Shown here: piece after piece, positions 43,271-56,500 of the stretch
Numbering within the stretch: the first letter of the stretch is position 1
How the letters are laid out: every line of letters starts with the position of its first letter
The notes under the pieces: model-generated
What the model saw: the letters and a program-made list of their open reading frames with translations, nothing else
What the model was told of the DNA's origin: nothing
Database searches by the model: none
Program-made: the position numbers and the translations under genes
From: Owenia fusiformis
Lineage: Eukaryota > Annelida > Polychaeta > Sabellida > Oweniidae
Length of the DNA: 64,000 bases
Reading direction: 5' to 3'
Assembly: GCA_903813345.2 (NCBI GenBank)
Contig: CAIIXF020000007.1
Coordinates: forward strand, 1,743,730-1,807,729

Positions 43271-43753
43271 TAAAAAACCTCCTACCTCATACCCACCTAC
43301 GTGGGACATAATACAGTCATTGAAGGGTTTAATTTTAAAGATTTTTAAATCTCAAAATAGCTCTAATTATTAACATTTCTACAATTCCGGCTTTATTTTA
43401 TGGCTGAGACGGATGACAGATCCATAAATACTGTAAAGGCATGTGAGTACATTGTAATGTGTAATGACCAGAGGGCGCCCCAGGGGAATAACTAACCAAC
43501 GACCGCGAGCATAGGTCCAACAAGCCAGATAAAGTAATTGAAAGAAAGTGTGCTAAATTCGATGCCCCGAGTGGGGATCGAACCAAGCTGGGCTGTAGTA
43601 GCAACTTGCTATCAGGGGTCGTTACAAATGCATCTACTGTATAATTCATCCTAAACTAGGATTTTATAAACTGAGATCTTTAAAATTGAACCCTTCAAAG
43701 ACTATCATGTCCAACGTACGTGGGTAGGTGGGTATGAGGTAGGAGGTTTTTTG
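43271..43753. repeat. Inverted-repeat element containing a tRNA-like B box (candidate SINE)
   Basis: Arms at 43271-43350 and 43674-43753 are reverse complements (AAAAACCTCCTACCTCATAC at the left end). Between them, on the minus strand, GGTTCGATCCC (43584-43574) matches the RNA polymerase III B box, preceded by a tRNA-like stretch with TAGCAAGTTGCTAC. This is consistent with a tRNA-derived sequence carried inside a palindromic element. It is not an intact tRNA. Confidence 0.5.
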
Positions 43754-43887
43754 TGTGTTTGGAAACCACACTGTGCGCTCATCTAATTTGCAACCACTTT
43801 TTTGCCTTGATCTAACAGATGCCCCAGTGTTACATGCACAGCTAAATGAATCTTTCTCATACGTTTCCTTGCATCTCATATTTGTAG

Positions 43888-46800
43888 GGAGCATTATAGT
43901 CTGTAAGGCAAATGGGGAGATGGAGCGTTTGAAACCATCCCTACGTGGTAGTACTCACAGTCTTACATCTGATGCTGTCAGTGAGGAGCATGAGATAAAA
44001 CAAGTAAGTTCAGATTGTAATAACAGTAAAGTACACCCTCTTGTCATGATATAAAATAGTGCAAAATAATGGCTGAGGGTTATTTCAATTACCTAAAAAT
44101 TGATGGATTATTCTGAAATAAGTCAGAGCTGTTGGTATTTTCATAGAATATTGAGAGAATTGACAAAAAATTAAAGGGGGTATCTCCTTTTTCAGTTCTT
44201 ATGCATTTGAAAATTTCTTCATTTTAAATCAAACTTCAATCAGCCATTTCACACTTTTGTGCGCAAATTATACCTTGGTCTTGTTTATGTCTAATTATAG
44301 GACTATTTTGCTAGCAAGCTCTACGGACACTACATAACACATTTTTGCACAATAGTGTGAAATAGCTTTATACATGTAGTGTACTTTTTCTCAGAAACAA
44401 AAACTGGATCGTAAACAAAAGCATTTTCATGGTATTTGGAAAAAATTGGCACCATGATTGCATGTTTTTGAGGTCAATATCTATCAAGATATCTTTAGTC
44501 AACAAACTCCAATTGGATGATTACGAGCATGGACTGTTGAAAATTCAATCTCCTTTCCATTATTATTATGTTGATATTCAGTTGATAAGTATTAATTCTC
44601 TTATGTTATATTTTGATATTAATTTGTGTTTATCTGTAGATCCAAAGCTTCCTGCAGCTAGGGGAACAAGAGGCAGTGAATGGTCGCTATGAAGGTGCCT
44701 TACGCCATTACAATGATGCGCTTGACATTGATGGTAACAATGTAGCCATACTGTGTGCCAGGGCTGCAGTGTATATAGAGAGAGGCAACTATGTGGGTGC
44801 ACAGAAAGATGCTCAAAAAATACTTGTTAGGAATGAGAAACAGCCTCAGGTATGGCAATATTTTGTGAAAAGTCAGGGTCTCAAAAATGGTTAAAGAATT
44901 TGAAAATTCTGAGAAAGTTCAGGGAATTCCAAGTGAGTGAAATTAAATAAACATTTGAACCATAAACTAAGAAAGATATATGAAAAAATTGAATGACACC
45001 TACTAATATTATTACTGGGTCATACTTTTAGTGAATGTGTAATTGGTCTATTTTACTTCTTACTCCTCACTATTTTCTGTAGAGTGAAGTTGAATTCTCG
45101 AAATCGTTGTTCCCTCTTCAAAAGAGGAGACGCTAAAATCTTTCCTTATAAGGTCAAAATATTTCCCATGATGCAGTTCGCGGAGGAACAAATTTATACT
45201 TCCTTGTTTTCCCTCATAGGTTTAACATGGGGATTTTCACACCTATTTTTCAAACGATATATTCGTTCATATTCCCGTACAAGAGTACAGAAAAAATTAT
45301 TAGAAACGATTGATCTCTTATTAGTCTTAATATAACAGCTATTTTTTTCATTGTATTGATTCATAGCGTGGTGAAAACGATGATTGAAAAGTGAGAAAAT
45401 AATCCGGAAGAGAAGGTCACGTGATCAGTTGACTAGTCGCCATTTTGGAAAAAACAATTCCATCCGACTTTCAATACTTTCCTGCCAATCTTACCGCACT
45501 ACAAACTGCAACATCGATGCAACAACTGAATAAAAGTATTCATCTTCAAATTACATTATAGAGTTACGTTGAAAACCCACACACAACTGAGCTGTAGACC
45601 AAAGAAGACGCATCGCTATTATCTAGGTCAATCTGTTCAGTGGTCCGAAAGCAAATCTGTAATACTCGTTTCCGAATTTGTTGGTCATTGTACAATCTTT
45701 TATTGATTAAACTCGGTATACTGACTATTAAAGCAATGACAACGAAGAATACTTCCGATGGTGTCATTGTTTTATTAAGCGTGCGGGTGTAAAAACAAAA
45801 TTGCGTAATTAGTTTGATTTAGAACTTTCGGGTCACGCAAATAGCTACGCGAAATGCATAGTGGGAAAATATTGACCAATCAAATGTTGTCCTTTTTGAT
45901 TGCTTTTTCAGTACATATTTGCGAACGTTCTGATTCAAAGAGCGAACCGCGAAAGGGAGAATTGAAAATTGAACCATAAACTAATAAGATACAAGAAACA
46001 AATTGAATTACAACTACTAACATTTTTACATCTACCCATTTTACTTCTTACTATTTTCTGTTGAAAAAGATAACACATTTGGCCATGAAAAGTCAGAGAA
46101 TTGAGATTTGAAAATTATAGCAATCCTGCAATAACATAATTAAGTTTAGAAAGAGGTTACATTTTGATGAATAAAATATTCATCTGACTTGGTACTTGCT
46201 TATGTAAGCACATCTACAGGATATTATGCACACATCCTTCCAAAAATCGTTCAAAATCATGCAGTTTTTCACCCATCTGAGCACTTTTTAAGTGATTTTG
46301 GCCATTTTTGGACCAAAATTGTCACAAGTGAACCCCCCTGGAATTTTTTAAAAAGTGAACTACGGACCTGTTCAAGACTCACCCTTTGAATATACAGTAA
46401 AACCTGTCTGATGGAATACCTCTCTGTAGGGAAAACCTATGAACAAGGAATGCTTTTCAAAAGAACCAAATATTTTTCCATTGACTTACATGTTAACGAA
46501 TCCTCTCTGTAGGGAAAACCTGTGAACAGGGAACAAGGAATACTATTTTGGTGCAAATTATGAAAATTTCCCTGTGAACAAGGAATATGGAATATTGGTG
46601 ACACTGTATATTCCATTATTTTTCAGAGGTGTGAAAGTCTTAAGCCAATATCTGATTCTAAAAAGCTTGGATTAATATGATTGAGATTAAGATAAGCCAA
46701 TTGTTTACAAGATGTAGCATCCCACCCACTGTTAATTACCCTGATATATTTTAAAACTAATACTAATCTGTTCATTACTGATTGTCATGACACTAATTCT

Positions 46801-47554
46801 TCCTTTCAACAAACCACATCTAATCAGTTGTGATAATCTAGGGATTGACACAATTGTTTTATGGAGATAACAAATAAGTACATGTGTCATGTTGAGCCAA
46901 ATCTATCAACAATTACAACAACTAGACATCATACGCCAGCAGCAGCGGCTAAAATCAACATCGGCAGAATGCTCCTTACCCTCAGCTAAAGGAGGGAGGT
47001 GGGAGACCTTCATACATCTTCCAAGATGTCACAACAAGGTCTAGAAACCAAGTATGGAGTCGGCATTGGTAAAATCAATAAATGCCCAAATATATACAAA
47101 AAATGCTTATTCAGCAATTCTGAGTTTGCTGAAAGCGCGGCCCTTCTCTAAAGGGAAAACCTCAGAGCAAGGAAACTTTCCTCCAGTCCGAAGAGCATTC
47201 CCTGTTCGCAGGTTTTACTGTATTTGTCCAGAACTCATCCACAAGAATATTCCTCCTGCAAGTTTTTTCTATAGAGTCAACAATTAAGGAAGTAAGAAGG
47301 AAAAAGCTTCTGGATGAGTTTTTGACACATGCAGCATGTAGAGAATATGCACTCTTGCCATTGTATTTGTTGACTGTTTTAGGCTCACTACCTACTTGGA
47401 GTCTCGTTAGAATACCAAGGTCAGCACAAGAATGCATTGATGTCATTCCTGCGTGCTCTCACCCTTGATACCAGTCATGCTAGCATGCTGAGCGAACACA
47501 TTACAGCTCTTTCTGCACAGTTCTGTCAGATACCAAAGTCTCTCAAGGCCAAAG
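43888..47554 (+). CDS. TTC28-like: TTC28-like exons 1-3: start and N-terminal TPRs
   Basis: Exon 1 (43888-44003) carries the proposed ATG at 43920 and a serine-rich lead-in. Exon 2 (44640-44849) encodes a TPR pair (YEGALRHYNDALDIDGNN, then AAVYIERGNYVGAQKDAQK). Exon 3 (47383-47554) encodes a third TPR (AHYLLGVSLEYQGQHKNALM). The three match the first TPR block of vertebrate TTC28 in order and spacing. Exon 3 ends in phase 1 and joins exon 4 at 49013. Confidence 0.87.
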
Positions 47555-50500
47555 GTCAGTGTAGCAAAACAAAATCAAGCAAACAAAAGAACATGTCCTT
47601 GAAAAAATATTAGCTTTTTATTATTAGCTCACATGGTGAGCTTTTGCAATCGCTCACTTGTCCGTCTGTCTGTCTGTCCGTCCGTCTGTCCGTCTGTCCG
47701 TCAACAATAGTGGCACATTTTAAAACCTCTGTCGATAGGATTCCTGTTTTAAGTTATTTCTGTTCAACATCAATACAGAAAACTCCCCTATGACTCCTGG
47801 CTCAAAAGCTCGCCTATTTTCAAAATGGCCGCCATTTTTGTCTCGCGAAATTCACTTTTGACCTATTTCCTAGCTTTACAAATAATTTCAAGTGTCCTAC
47901 ATTGTAAAAATCCATGTCAATGTAAAGAGTTCATGTATGAAATAATTTTGTTACGAAAAATCAGCAAAAAATTATATCCATTTTTTTTATTTTCAGCCAT
48001 TTTAGTTAACATTGATTTGTCCATCTGTCTCGCAAAATCCACTTTTGGACCATTTGCCTTAAACCCTCTGTCGATAGGATTCCTGTTTTAAGTTAATTTT
48101 GTTCAACATCAATACAAAAAACTCTCCTATGACTCTTGGTTCAAAAGCTCGCCTATTTTCAAAATGGTCACCATTCTTGTCTCGCGAAATTCACTTTTGG
48201 CCCATTTCCTAGCTTTACAAATAATTTCAGCTGTCCTGCATTGTAAAAAGCCATGTCACTGTAAAGAGTAGTTGTATGAAATAATTTTGTTACAAAAAAT
48301 TGGCAAAATATTATATCGTTTTTTTTTATTTTCAGCTATTTTAGTTAACATTGATTCGTCCATCTGTCTCTCAGTCAGTCCAAAAAAGTGGCAAGTTTTA
48401 AACCTCTGTCAACACTTTTTAAATCCTCTGTAGATAGGATTCCCGATTTAAAATAATTTTGTTCAACATCAATAAAGAAAAAAAACCTGTGACTCCTGCT
48501 TCAAAATCTCGCCTAATTTCAAAATGGCCACCATTTTTGTCTCGGGAAATTCACTTTTGGCCCATTTCCTAGCTTTACAAATAAGTTCAGGTGTCCTGCA
48601 TTGTAAAAAGCCATGACTTTGTAAAGAGTAGTTGTATGAAATAATTTTGTCACAAAAAATCTGCAAACAATTATACCAGTCTTTTTTATTTTCACTTTTG
48701 AGCAACACCATGTGAGCCCAGTACCCACGGTACTAATTTTTATTTTTAACATAAAAATATATAAAATTAACGACTTGGCGGTTTTGGGGAAACCTTATCT
48801 CATTTTTAAAAGATACCATTTTTTGGTAAAATCCAAAGATTTTCCGCAAGGGGTCAATTTTGACCATCTTATGAAATATTTGAGCCCTCTGTCTAATAGC
48901 AGGCTATAATTTATACAAAGGAGGGTCATTTTGGATCAGATTTAGGCCAATGGATGCTGGAAAGAGACTAGCTTGAATAATGACTAATTGGCTGAAAATG
49001 CATTTGTTATAGATTATGATCCTTACAAGCGTCTTGTAGAGGCTGGTCTATGTATGTACCACAGCAAGAAGTATGAGCTTAGTTTGTGTATATTAGAAGG
49101 GGCGCAAAAGCTTGAGACCAACCAGCAAGGGATAACAATGAAAATGCTTCTAACTATGGCCAACTGTCACTCTGCATTAAAGCATCCTGAAGTTGCGATA
49201 TCCTTATACCAAGACTGCCTTGCTATGTCTCAGCAAACCCATGATCTCCTTTATCAGACAAAAACTTTGGTTAACATCGCTAGTTTATTTCTTCAAATCG
49301 GTGACACACATCAGGCGATTGTTTACTATGAAAAGCTAGCGGCTTTAGAGAAAGATTTGGATAATATCAAAAGTGAAACAATCCCAGAGACATGGTCAAA
49401 GGACTTACGAACAGCATTACATCTCAATCTAAGCATTGCTTATAAGACTATTGGAAACTTGAAGAATGCTGTTAACCATGCTCAATTATATGTAAGCATT
49501 GTTGGAGGTGGTGTAGAACCAGAGTCTCCACGTGACGGCTCTGGGGCTCAGGCTTATCAGCATCTTGGAATGCTCCATTTTCTACTCTCAAACTATGAGC
49601 AATCCCTGAAGTATTACAAAACATATCTACAAAAATGTAAAGTTAACCAAAATAGAGCTGGAATGGCTCAAGCTTATGGTGCCTTAGGTGAGTATATTGT
49701 ATACTAATTGTTATGCAATTTCTGGCTTTTAGGAAATGTGATTTAACAAATCTTTCTCCTTTACATTAAAAGTAATGAAATAACAGTAGTATAATATTAT
49801 CACTGATTTAAATATTGTTTTACTATGAATGTAGGCTTTACCCCTTCCCTAGCAAGTAAAAGTCATGTTTATTGTTTATGTGACTCATTGACATCTAACC
49901 TTTAATATTCCTTCAGCTATTCACTTTAGTCAGTTTTTTTGTAAAAAATCCAAGTGTAGGAAAAGTTCATAATGCTAGAATGGGGTTATTGTAGCTAATG
50001 TTAAAATTCATATGTATGAATGCTTTTATAACTGTAAACTGTTAATAAAATATTTCTTGTTCACAGGAAATATATATGGTGCCTTACGGAACAGAATACT
50101 TGCAGAGACGTATCACGATCAGCACATCGCTATAGCTCGCAAGCTCAAAGATGCCAAGTTGACATGCTCAGGGTGGGAGCTTTATGGTGACACACTAATG
50201 GGACTTAAAGAGTATGAACAAGCCACAGAATGTTACGGAGAGATGTTAAAAGTTGCCTCTAAGGGAGTGGGGAAGACTAGAGTGACAGCATGTTGTAAAC
50301 TAGCCAGTGCCTATAAGGCAATGGATAAGTAAGTGGTACTTTGGACAGTAACAGTATTTACGCTCTCTCTTTCTTCAATGTATACAGATAAATAACTTTA
50401 ACTAATAAAGGTTTAAGAAAAATCAAAATCAAATAAAACAGTATTTACATAATCATATACCATTATCTTGTTGAATGTATACCAGTATACAAGACTACCT

Positions 50501-53500
50501 ATAAATGATAGCTTGTGTGTAATAACTATCATTATACAAGTATGTACGAATGTGTCCTTATTTTGTAGATACCAGTACAGTATATTTTACTATGAGGAGG
50601 GATGTAGATTGTGTGAGGAATTAGGCTGGAAAGACATGAGAATCCAGTGTCAGTTTAATCTTGCATGTATCCTACAGCACTCCACCCAACACTCTGAGCT
50701 CACGCAGGCTCACAAGTATTTTTCTAAACTAATTCCTCTCTTGGAGAAACGACTGGCGACACATCGAGATGAGGAAGCATTCACAGCTGAGGAAGTTCAG
50801 ACACAGCTGCAGCTGTGTTATGAGGGTAAAGTACAGTTTTTGTGATTTAATTGACGCAGAATTGCAGATGTTCTCAGTTTTTATTATGATATTATGTCAC
50901 CGTGGTGATACCAACACAAGTGATGATACATATTGTTATATATTTAAGTCTCCAACTTTTTTTGGGATGGTGTTTTGCAGGTGGCAAATGGCATGTTTAC
51001 TTTATTGTGATCATGTACTTGTAAACTTGGTAAAAATATTTAATGACTAACTTCATTTTTATGAGCCATAATAGATACAATTCTTTATGAAGTACTACTA
51101 TTCAATTACAAAAATTTTGTTGAAAAGAATTTTTTCAAATTAGTTTATATACATAGTCAGATAGCATCACTACCATTTCTCACTATATCTTGACCTTTGA
51201 CCTTAACATGACTTTGACCCCAGTTCACCTTTAAAATGAGAAGGATTAACACCAAACAATTATCTTCTCCAGGCATGCAATGTGTCCAAGGAAAGGAAGG
51301 AAAGAAAGAGGAGGCTCTTCAATGTGCAGAAATGTCTCGTCACCATTTTTTCAACAATATGGCTGACATCAAAGGCACTGGTTCATGGGACTTCACCCGT
51401 CTGCGTCACATCGTAGCCTCCCAGAATGCAACTGTGCTATATTTCTCAGTTACGGAGAAAATGATTTTGGTTTGGATAATTTGCCCAGTAAATGGACTGA
51501 TAAGATTTCACTCCATAATGTCCCCTAAAAGGGACCTGACTATGAAAGACCATATAAATAATCTGGTTGATGGATTATGGAAGACTCCAGGCACAGAGAA
51601 TGGTCAATACAATTGTGAAGATCGTGCTCTACCTAGGAACGATACTTCTCTGGAGTTGATAAGACGACAATATCAAGCTCTCTCCAAAGCCCCTGGGAGT
51701 CATCAGTCTTCTCCGAAAGAATCGACTGATTCTGCCCTAGGAAAAAGTGCAGAAAGACAATTATTTAACTTCCTCTTGGGCCCGATTGAGGATAATCTAC
51801 GCGAGTTACCTCCTGAAAGCCCCCTGGTGATAATACCTGATCGGGAACTCTGGCATGTGCCATTTCATGCCTTGGAGGACTGGAATAGGCATCATATGTA
51901 TGAACGACTACACATCACTTATGTACCTTGCTTGGCCTTGCTTGATAAAGTCACCAAAAATGAACTAGAACATGAGAAAATTCAACGCCAGTTACAACAT
52001 GAAAGATCAAGCTCAAGGCTAGGGGGCCTAAGTCAGTACATCATTGGGCCTCAAGCTTTTCCCAGATCTCATAGTGTTACGAAACTTGGAGAATTAAAAT
52101 ATGACAACGAACTTGATAGATCAGACCCTAAAGAGACATCCTATCCAAGATTGTTAAAAAGTGGTGCCTTAAATTCTCCATTACATCGATCCTTTACCAA
52201 AGAAGATACATTTTCAAGATTTCCTTCAACTGGTGGGAAGAGCGAAATTGACAGTAAACTACGCAAGAGTTGTCCAGTGCTTGGTACACCCGCTACTCTA
52301 GGACGTGTGTTAGGTATAAGCACAATTGATACACTAGTTAGTAAGACAGCAACTGGAGGTGATATTGTGACTTCCCCAATGATGGTGACAGATTTTCTTC
52401 AAGTCAGTGGGAAAGATAAATGTATGGTGTTTGGAAACCCTAAACTACCTCAAATGTAAGTGTTTCTATTATGATATAAATTTAAATATGTGTGTGGAAT
52501 AAATTTTTTATAAAGAAGCTGTCATTTGACTGGTTTACAGATGATTTATCAGAAAAGAACTCTCACACTGAAAAAGTGTTCCACTACGGTTTAAATGTCT
52601 CCTGCTCATATGACTGTTTGTGTGTATTTTTAGGTTGAGGCTTGGTGGCAAAGAGTGGAGGCCTCCCATTAGCCTCCTACATGCCCAGGCTGAGGCCCAC
52701 AAGGTTGCTTCCTATATGGAGGTAGAGCCAATCATCAGAGAGGAGGCCACCAAGGGTGTATTCCTAGATCAGATATCACAAGCCACTGTATTGCATATTG
52801 GTATGTACAGTCATCTTTCTATGTTTAATACTGATGATTTATGTAGTGTATTGTATGTATTGTATGAGTTATGTATTGTTTAACCTCAACAAACTAAATT
52901 TATGATAAATAAAAGTGCCGTATCGTTGAATAACAAATAACATGATGTTTTTATTATCTTATTGGCTGAATTGATTGGACCAATGTTTATTATGATATTG
53001 TTAATTGATTTCGGAAATATTTTGTCATATTTTTTATCAACTAATGTTCCAATCAATATCAGCTAAATTCAGTACTTACAATGTGAATTTTTATCTTTCT
53101 TACCCAGCAACATTTGGTAGTATGGAAGATGGTTTATTGGTATGGGCACCAAAAAGCACTTCCTCGGAGCCCTTCCCAGAAGATTCCTTCCTTGTTACCG
53201 CTAAGGAACTGGCTGCAGTAGAACTTCGAGCCCAGCTTGTGGTATTAAGTTGTGGCTACAGTAGTTACCCTAGATCCAGAAAGCCTGGATATCTGCTCCC
53301 TAGTGCCTTCTTACAAGCAGGTAAGAGACAGGATGAGATATCAAATGTATCTCATGACACTTGGATATGAAAAATGTGTCTTTGCTAGATATAAATTCAT
53401 ATCTTTTACTGAGCATTCTTGGTTCTCGGAGATCAACATTTATATTGAAACACATAAACAATATGTCAATAGTCAATACAAAAAATAAAGGTAGTTCCAA

Positions 53501-56500
53501 CTTGTCATAAAAATGGTACAAAATTGTAAAAATGGTACATAATTTGGAAACAATAAAATTTCTTCAAGTTGATTATTTTGTTGTTAAAATATCATATTTT
53601 TGACAATATGTACCTCGTACATGTGCAAATCTGTATGTTTCATTTTTATGATGTTTCCAATTCAGATAACGTATGTACATGTTGTAATTGATTTTGACAA
53701 ATATCAATGTCAATTTTAGCTTCCCAGGTTAAACACTTTTCTCAAGGCAGTCTATAATTTTGAAGTGTTGGATTTTTAGCAAAGATTTTGCCTAGATTTT
53801 CAGTCAATGATTTTTATGATGAGCCAATTCTATTTATCATATTCAATTATCCTATTATATGGGTTATATCCTTTGAAATACAGTACTGTCAACCCCCAAA
53901 GATTTTCTCGCGGGACAGATTTTTTAGACCCAGTGCCCAAAATTCGCGGGATTTTGCGGGACTTCTACTAAATTCGCGAGATTTCGCGGGACATTTAAGG
54001 GTTGCGCTTATAGGCCAATTTTTTTTTATCAAATTCGCGTGATTTCGCGGGACCATTCGAGGGACAAACACCCTAATTGCGGGACAGTTAACAGGTTTAC
54101 CAGCAAAAACTTCATAGAGGGACAGATTTTCTAGAAAAAGTGCCCTAAATTTGCGGGATTTCGCGGGACATCCACCTAAATTTGCAGGATGTCCCGGGAC
54201 ATTCAAGGGATTTGCGTGATTTGGACTAATGTAAAAGCGTGTAAAAGTACTTGAATCAAACTTTCAGATACTGATTAATCAAATATAATGCACCGTTACA
54301 TTGTAACTTAAATAAACGTCAACATAATTTCACAAAATACGCATAGAAATATTATTAAACTTTATTGTAATTTATCAAAAACAAAAACCATGCTTGAGGT
54401 GTGAGTATCGTAATCTAACACGAAATTTAAAAATTTGGAACAATACTTTGCACTTCTCTGCTTCTGGTGTCGTGACCAACTACTACCATACTGTAGGCAT
54501 GGGCTTTCAATTGAAAGCCCATGATATAGGGGTTCGATTAATCTACATCAAAAAATTATAGGGAATGAGGTTACTTTTCTAGATAGGGTTTGTAGAAAAA
54601 ACCGGGTACCGGGTAGTAAATCCTCCATGCTGGGTTCAAACTCTTTTTTTTTTTATTCCTTCATTCTTATTTATGTACATGTAAATGTAAATATAAATAT
54701 GTACATGTAAATGTAATGCAATTAATAATATAAATACAATTTACGTAGACAAACTTGGTACCCGGTCGAAAAACCGGGTACCCAAAAAACGAAATATACG
54801 AATATACAAAATAATTAGATCATTAGAAAACGTGTAAGATTTGTTTTGAATTTACAAAATATAACTTCCTTCAAAATTGAGCTAGAAGCTTCAAATAAAA
54901 AGCATTTTAAGCCTCTTTTCTTCCTCTATCATCATGGTCATATTTCCATTGGTAATGAAGGGGGAGGGGGTGCGATCGCACCATCACACCCTCTCCTGGC
55001 TACGCCAATGACATTGTAAGACGATTTGAATAACAAGACAAATCAATTTTACTCTATTTTCAATGAGTTCGTATGTTGGTACGTGAACATAACCAATGAA
55101 AATATGGTCATGACGATAGAGGAAGAAAAGAGCCTTAAAATATGCTTTTTATTTGAAGCTTCTAGCTCAATTTTGAAGGATGTTACATACATTTTTGTAA
55201 ATTCAAAACAAATCTTACACGTTTTCTGATAATCTAATTATGTTATACTCGTATATTCGTATTTTTCATTTTTTGGGTACCCGTTTTTTGACCGGGTACC
55301 GGGTACCAAGTTTGAACCCAGCATGGAGGATTTACTACCCGGTACCCGGTTTTTTCTACAAACCTTTTCTAGATATCAGCGTCCATTTATTGTAACTCGC
55401 GTTTGCTAACATTTGCTCAGTTCTGAGATGAAGGCCACACGGATAGTAAAAAGGCCAACGTTGGAACTATTTGTGACCTACATCCCTATTGTCGTAATTA
55501 AAATGAACGTTGAACCCTTCCTCTTTATTTTGATACCAAACAACAGCATGCTAGGTACTTAAAATTAGGTAAACTTTACTCCTCAAAAGTGCAAAAACTT
55601 AGCTTCTTATATAAGATAAGATAATCACCATATAGGGGATTGCAACAATTTCGGAAATTCGCGGAGGTCGAAAGCCACATTTGCGGGACTTCGCGGGACA
55701 TTGCGGGACACGCGAATTAGCCTAATTTTGATCGAATTCGCGGGATAATCCCGCCATTCGCGGGACACTTGACAGCTCTGGAAATATGAGTTAGACTTAT
55801 CCACAAACCATTTGTAATTTGACCTTCTTTTCAAATCTAACCTTAATTTGACCTATTTTTACAATAAGTACAAGACATCAACATGTGAGGCCACCTGTTG
55901 GGCCATTAAACCATCTAGGCTAATGGATGATAGCATTTTAATACAAATCTTGCTATTAAACTCTGTTTATATTCTGGAAATGTGCTACTTTTTCCCATTT
56001 GTATTAGTTTTTAAAAAAGGTAAGAAAATCTATCGATAGATTGGACATTTTATGACATATTCAGTTAGTCTAAGTCAAAAATATACGAGGCATTGTGTAA
56101 TTCGTAAGTCCAAAAGTAGCACAAAATAAAAAACCCAAAATCGCTACCCTATATCGTGACACTGATGTTCAAACAAGGATAAATTAATAAAATGTTTTTT
56201 ATAAGGCACATAAATACTTGCATATGCAATGTTTGAAAGAACATTTGCACATCATTTTTCCAGACTTCACAGAATTACAATTTACCATGTCACATATTTA
56301 CTCTGCAGGTGCTCAGTGTGTTCTCAGTCTAGCCTGGTCTCTCCCTAACCCAGCACAGGATAAATTCTTTTATCATTTCTACAATGGTCTTCAAAATGGC
56401 CGCCTGGTTTCCATAGCAACAGCAGAAGCCATAGATCAACTAAAGCAGGATGACAGGTAAGAAATTTTATATGCTTATTAAACAGGGCCATATATTATCT

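Larger units (their letters stand above)
53321..56308. other. Large TTC28-like intron 9
   Basis: About 3 kb between exons 9 and 10. It holds the GCGGGA-rich repeats at 53886-54210 and 55630-55775 and the foldback element at 54586-55364. No exon was recognised. Confidence 0.7.

Noticed and set aside
43574-43584. Functional tRNA gene
   Set aside because: Only a B-box-like core is present; no complete cloverleaf could be drawn.
46917-47043. Extra TTC28-like exon between exons 2 and 3
   Set aside because: No good acceptor, it lies inside the Tc1-type MITE, and exons 2 and 3 join in phase within a TPR as in vertebrate TTC28.
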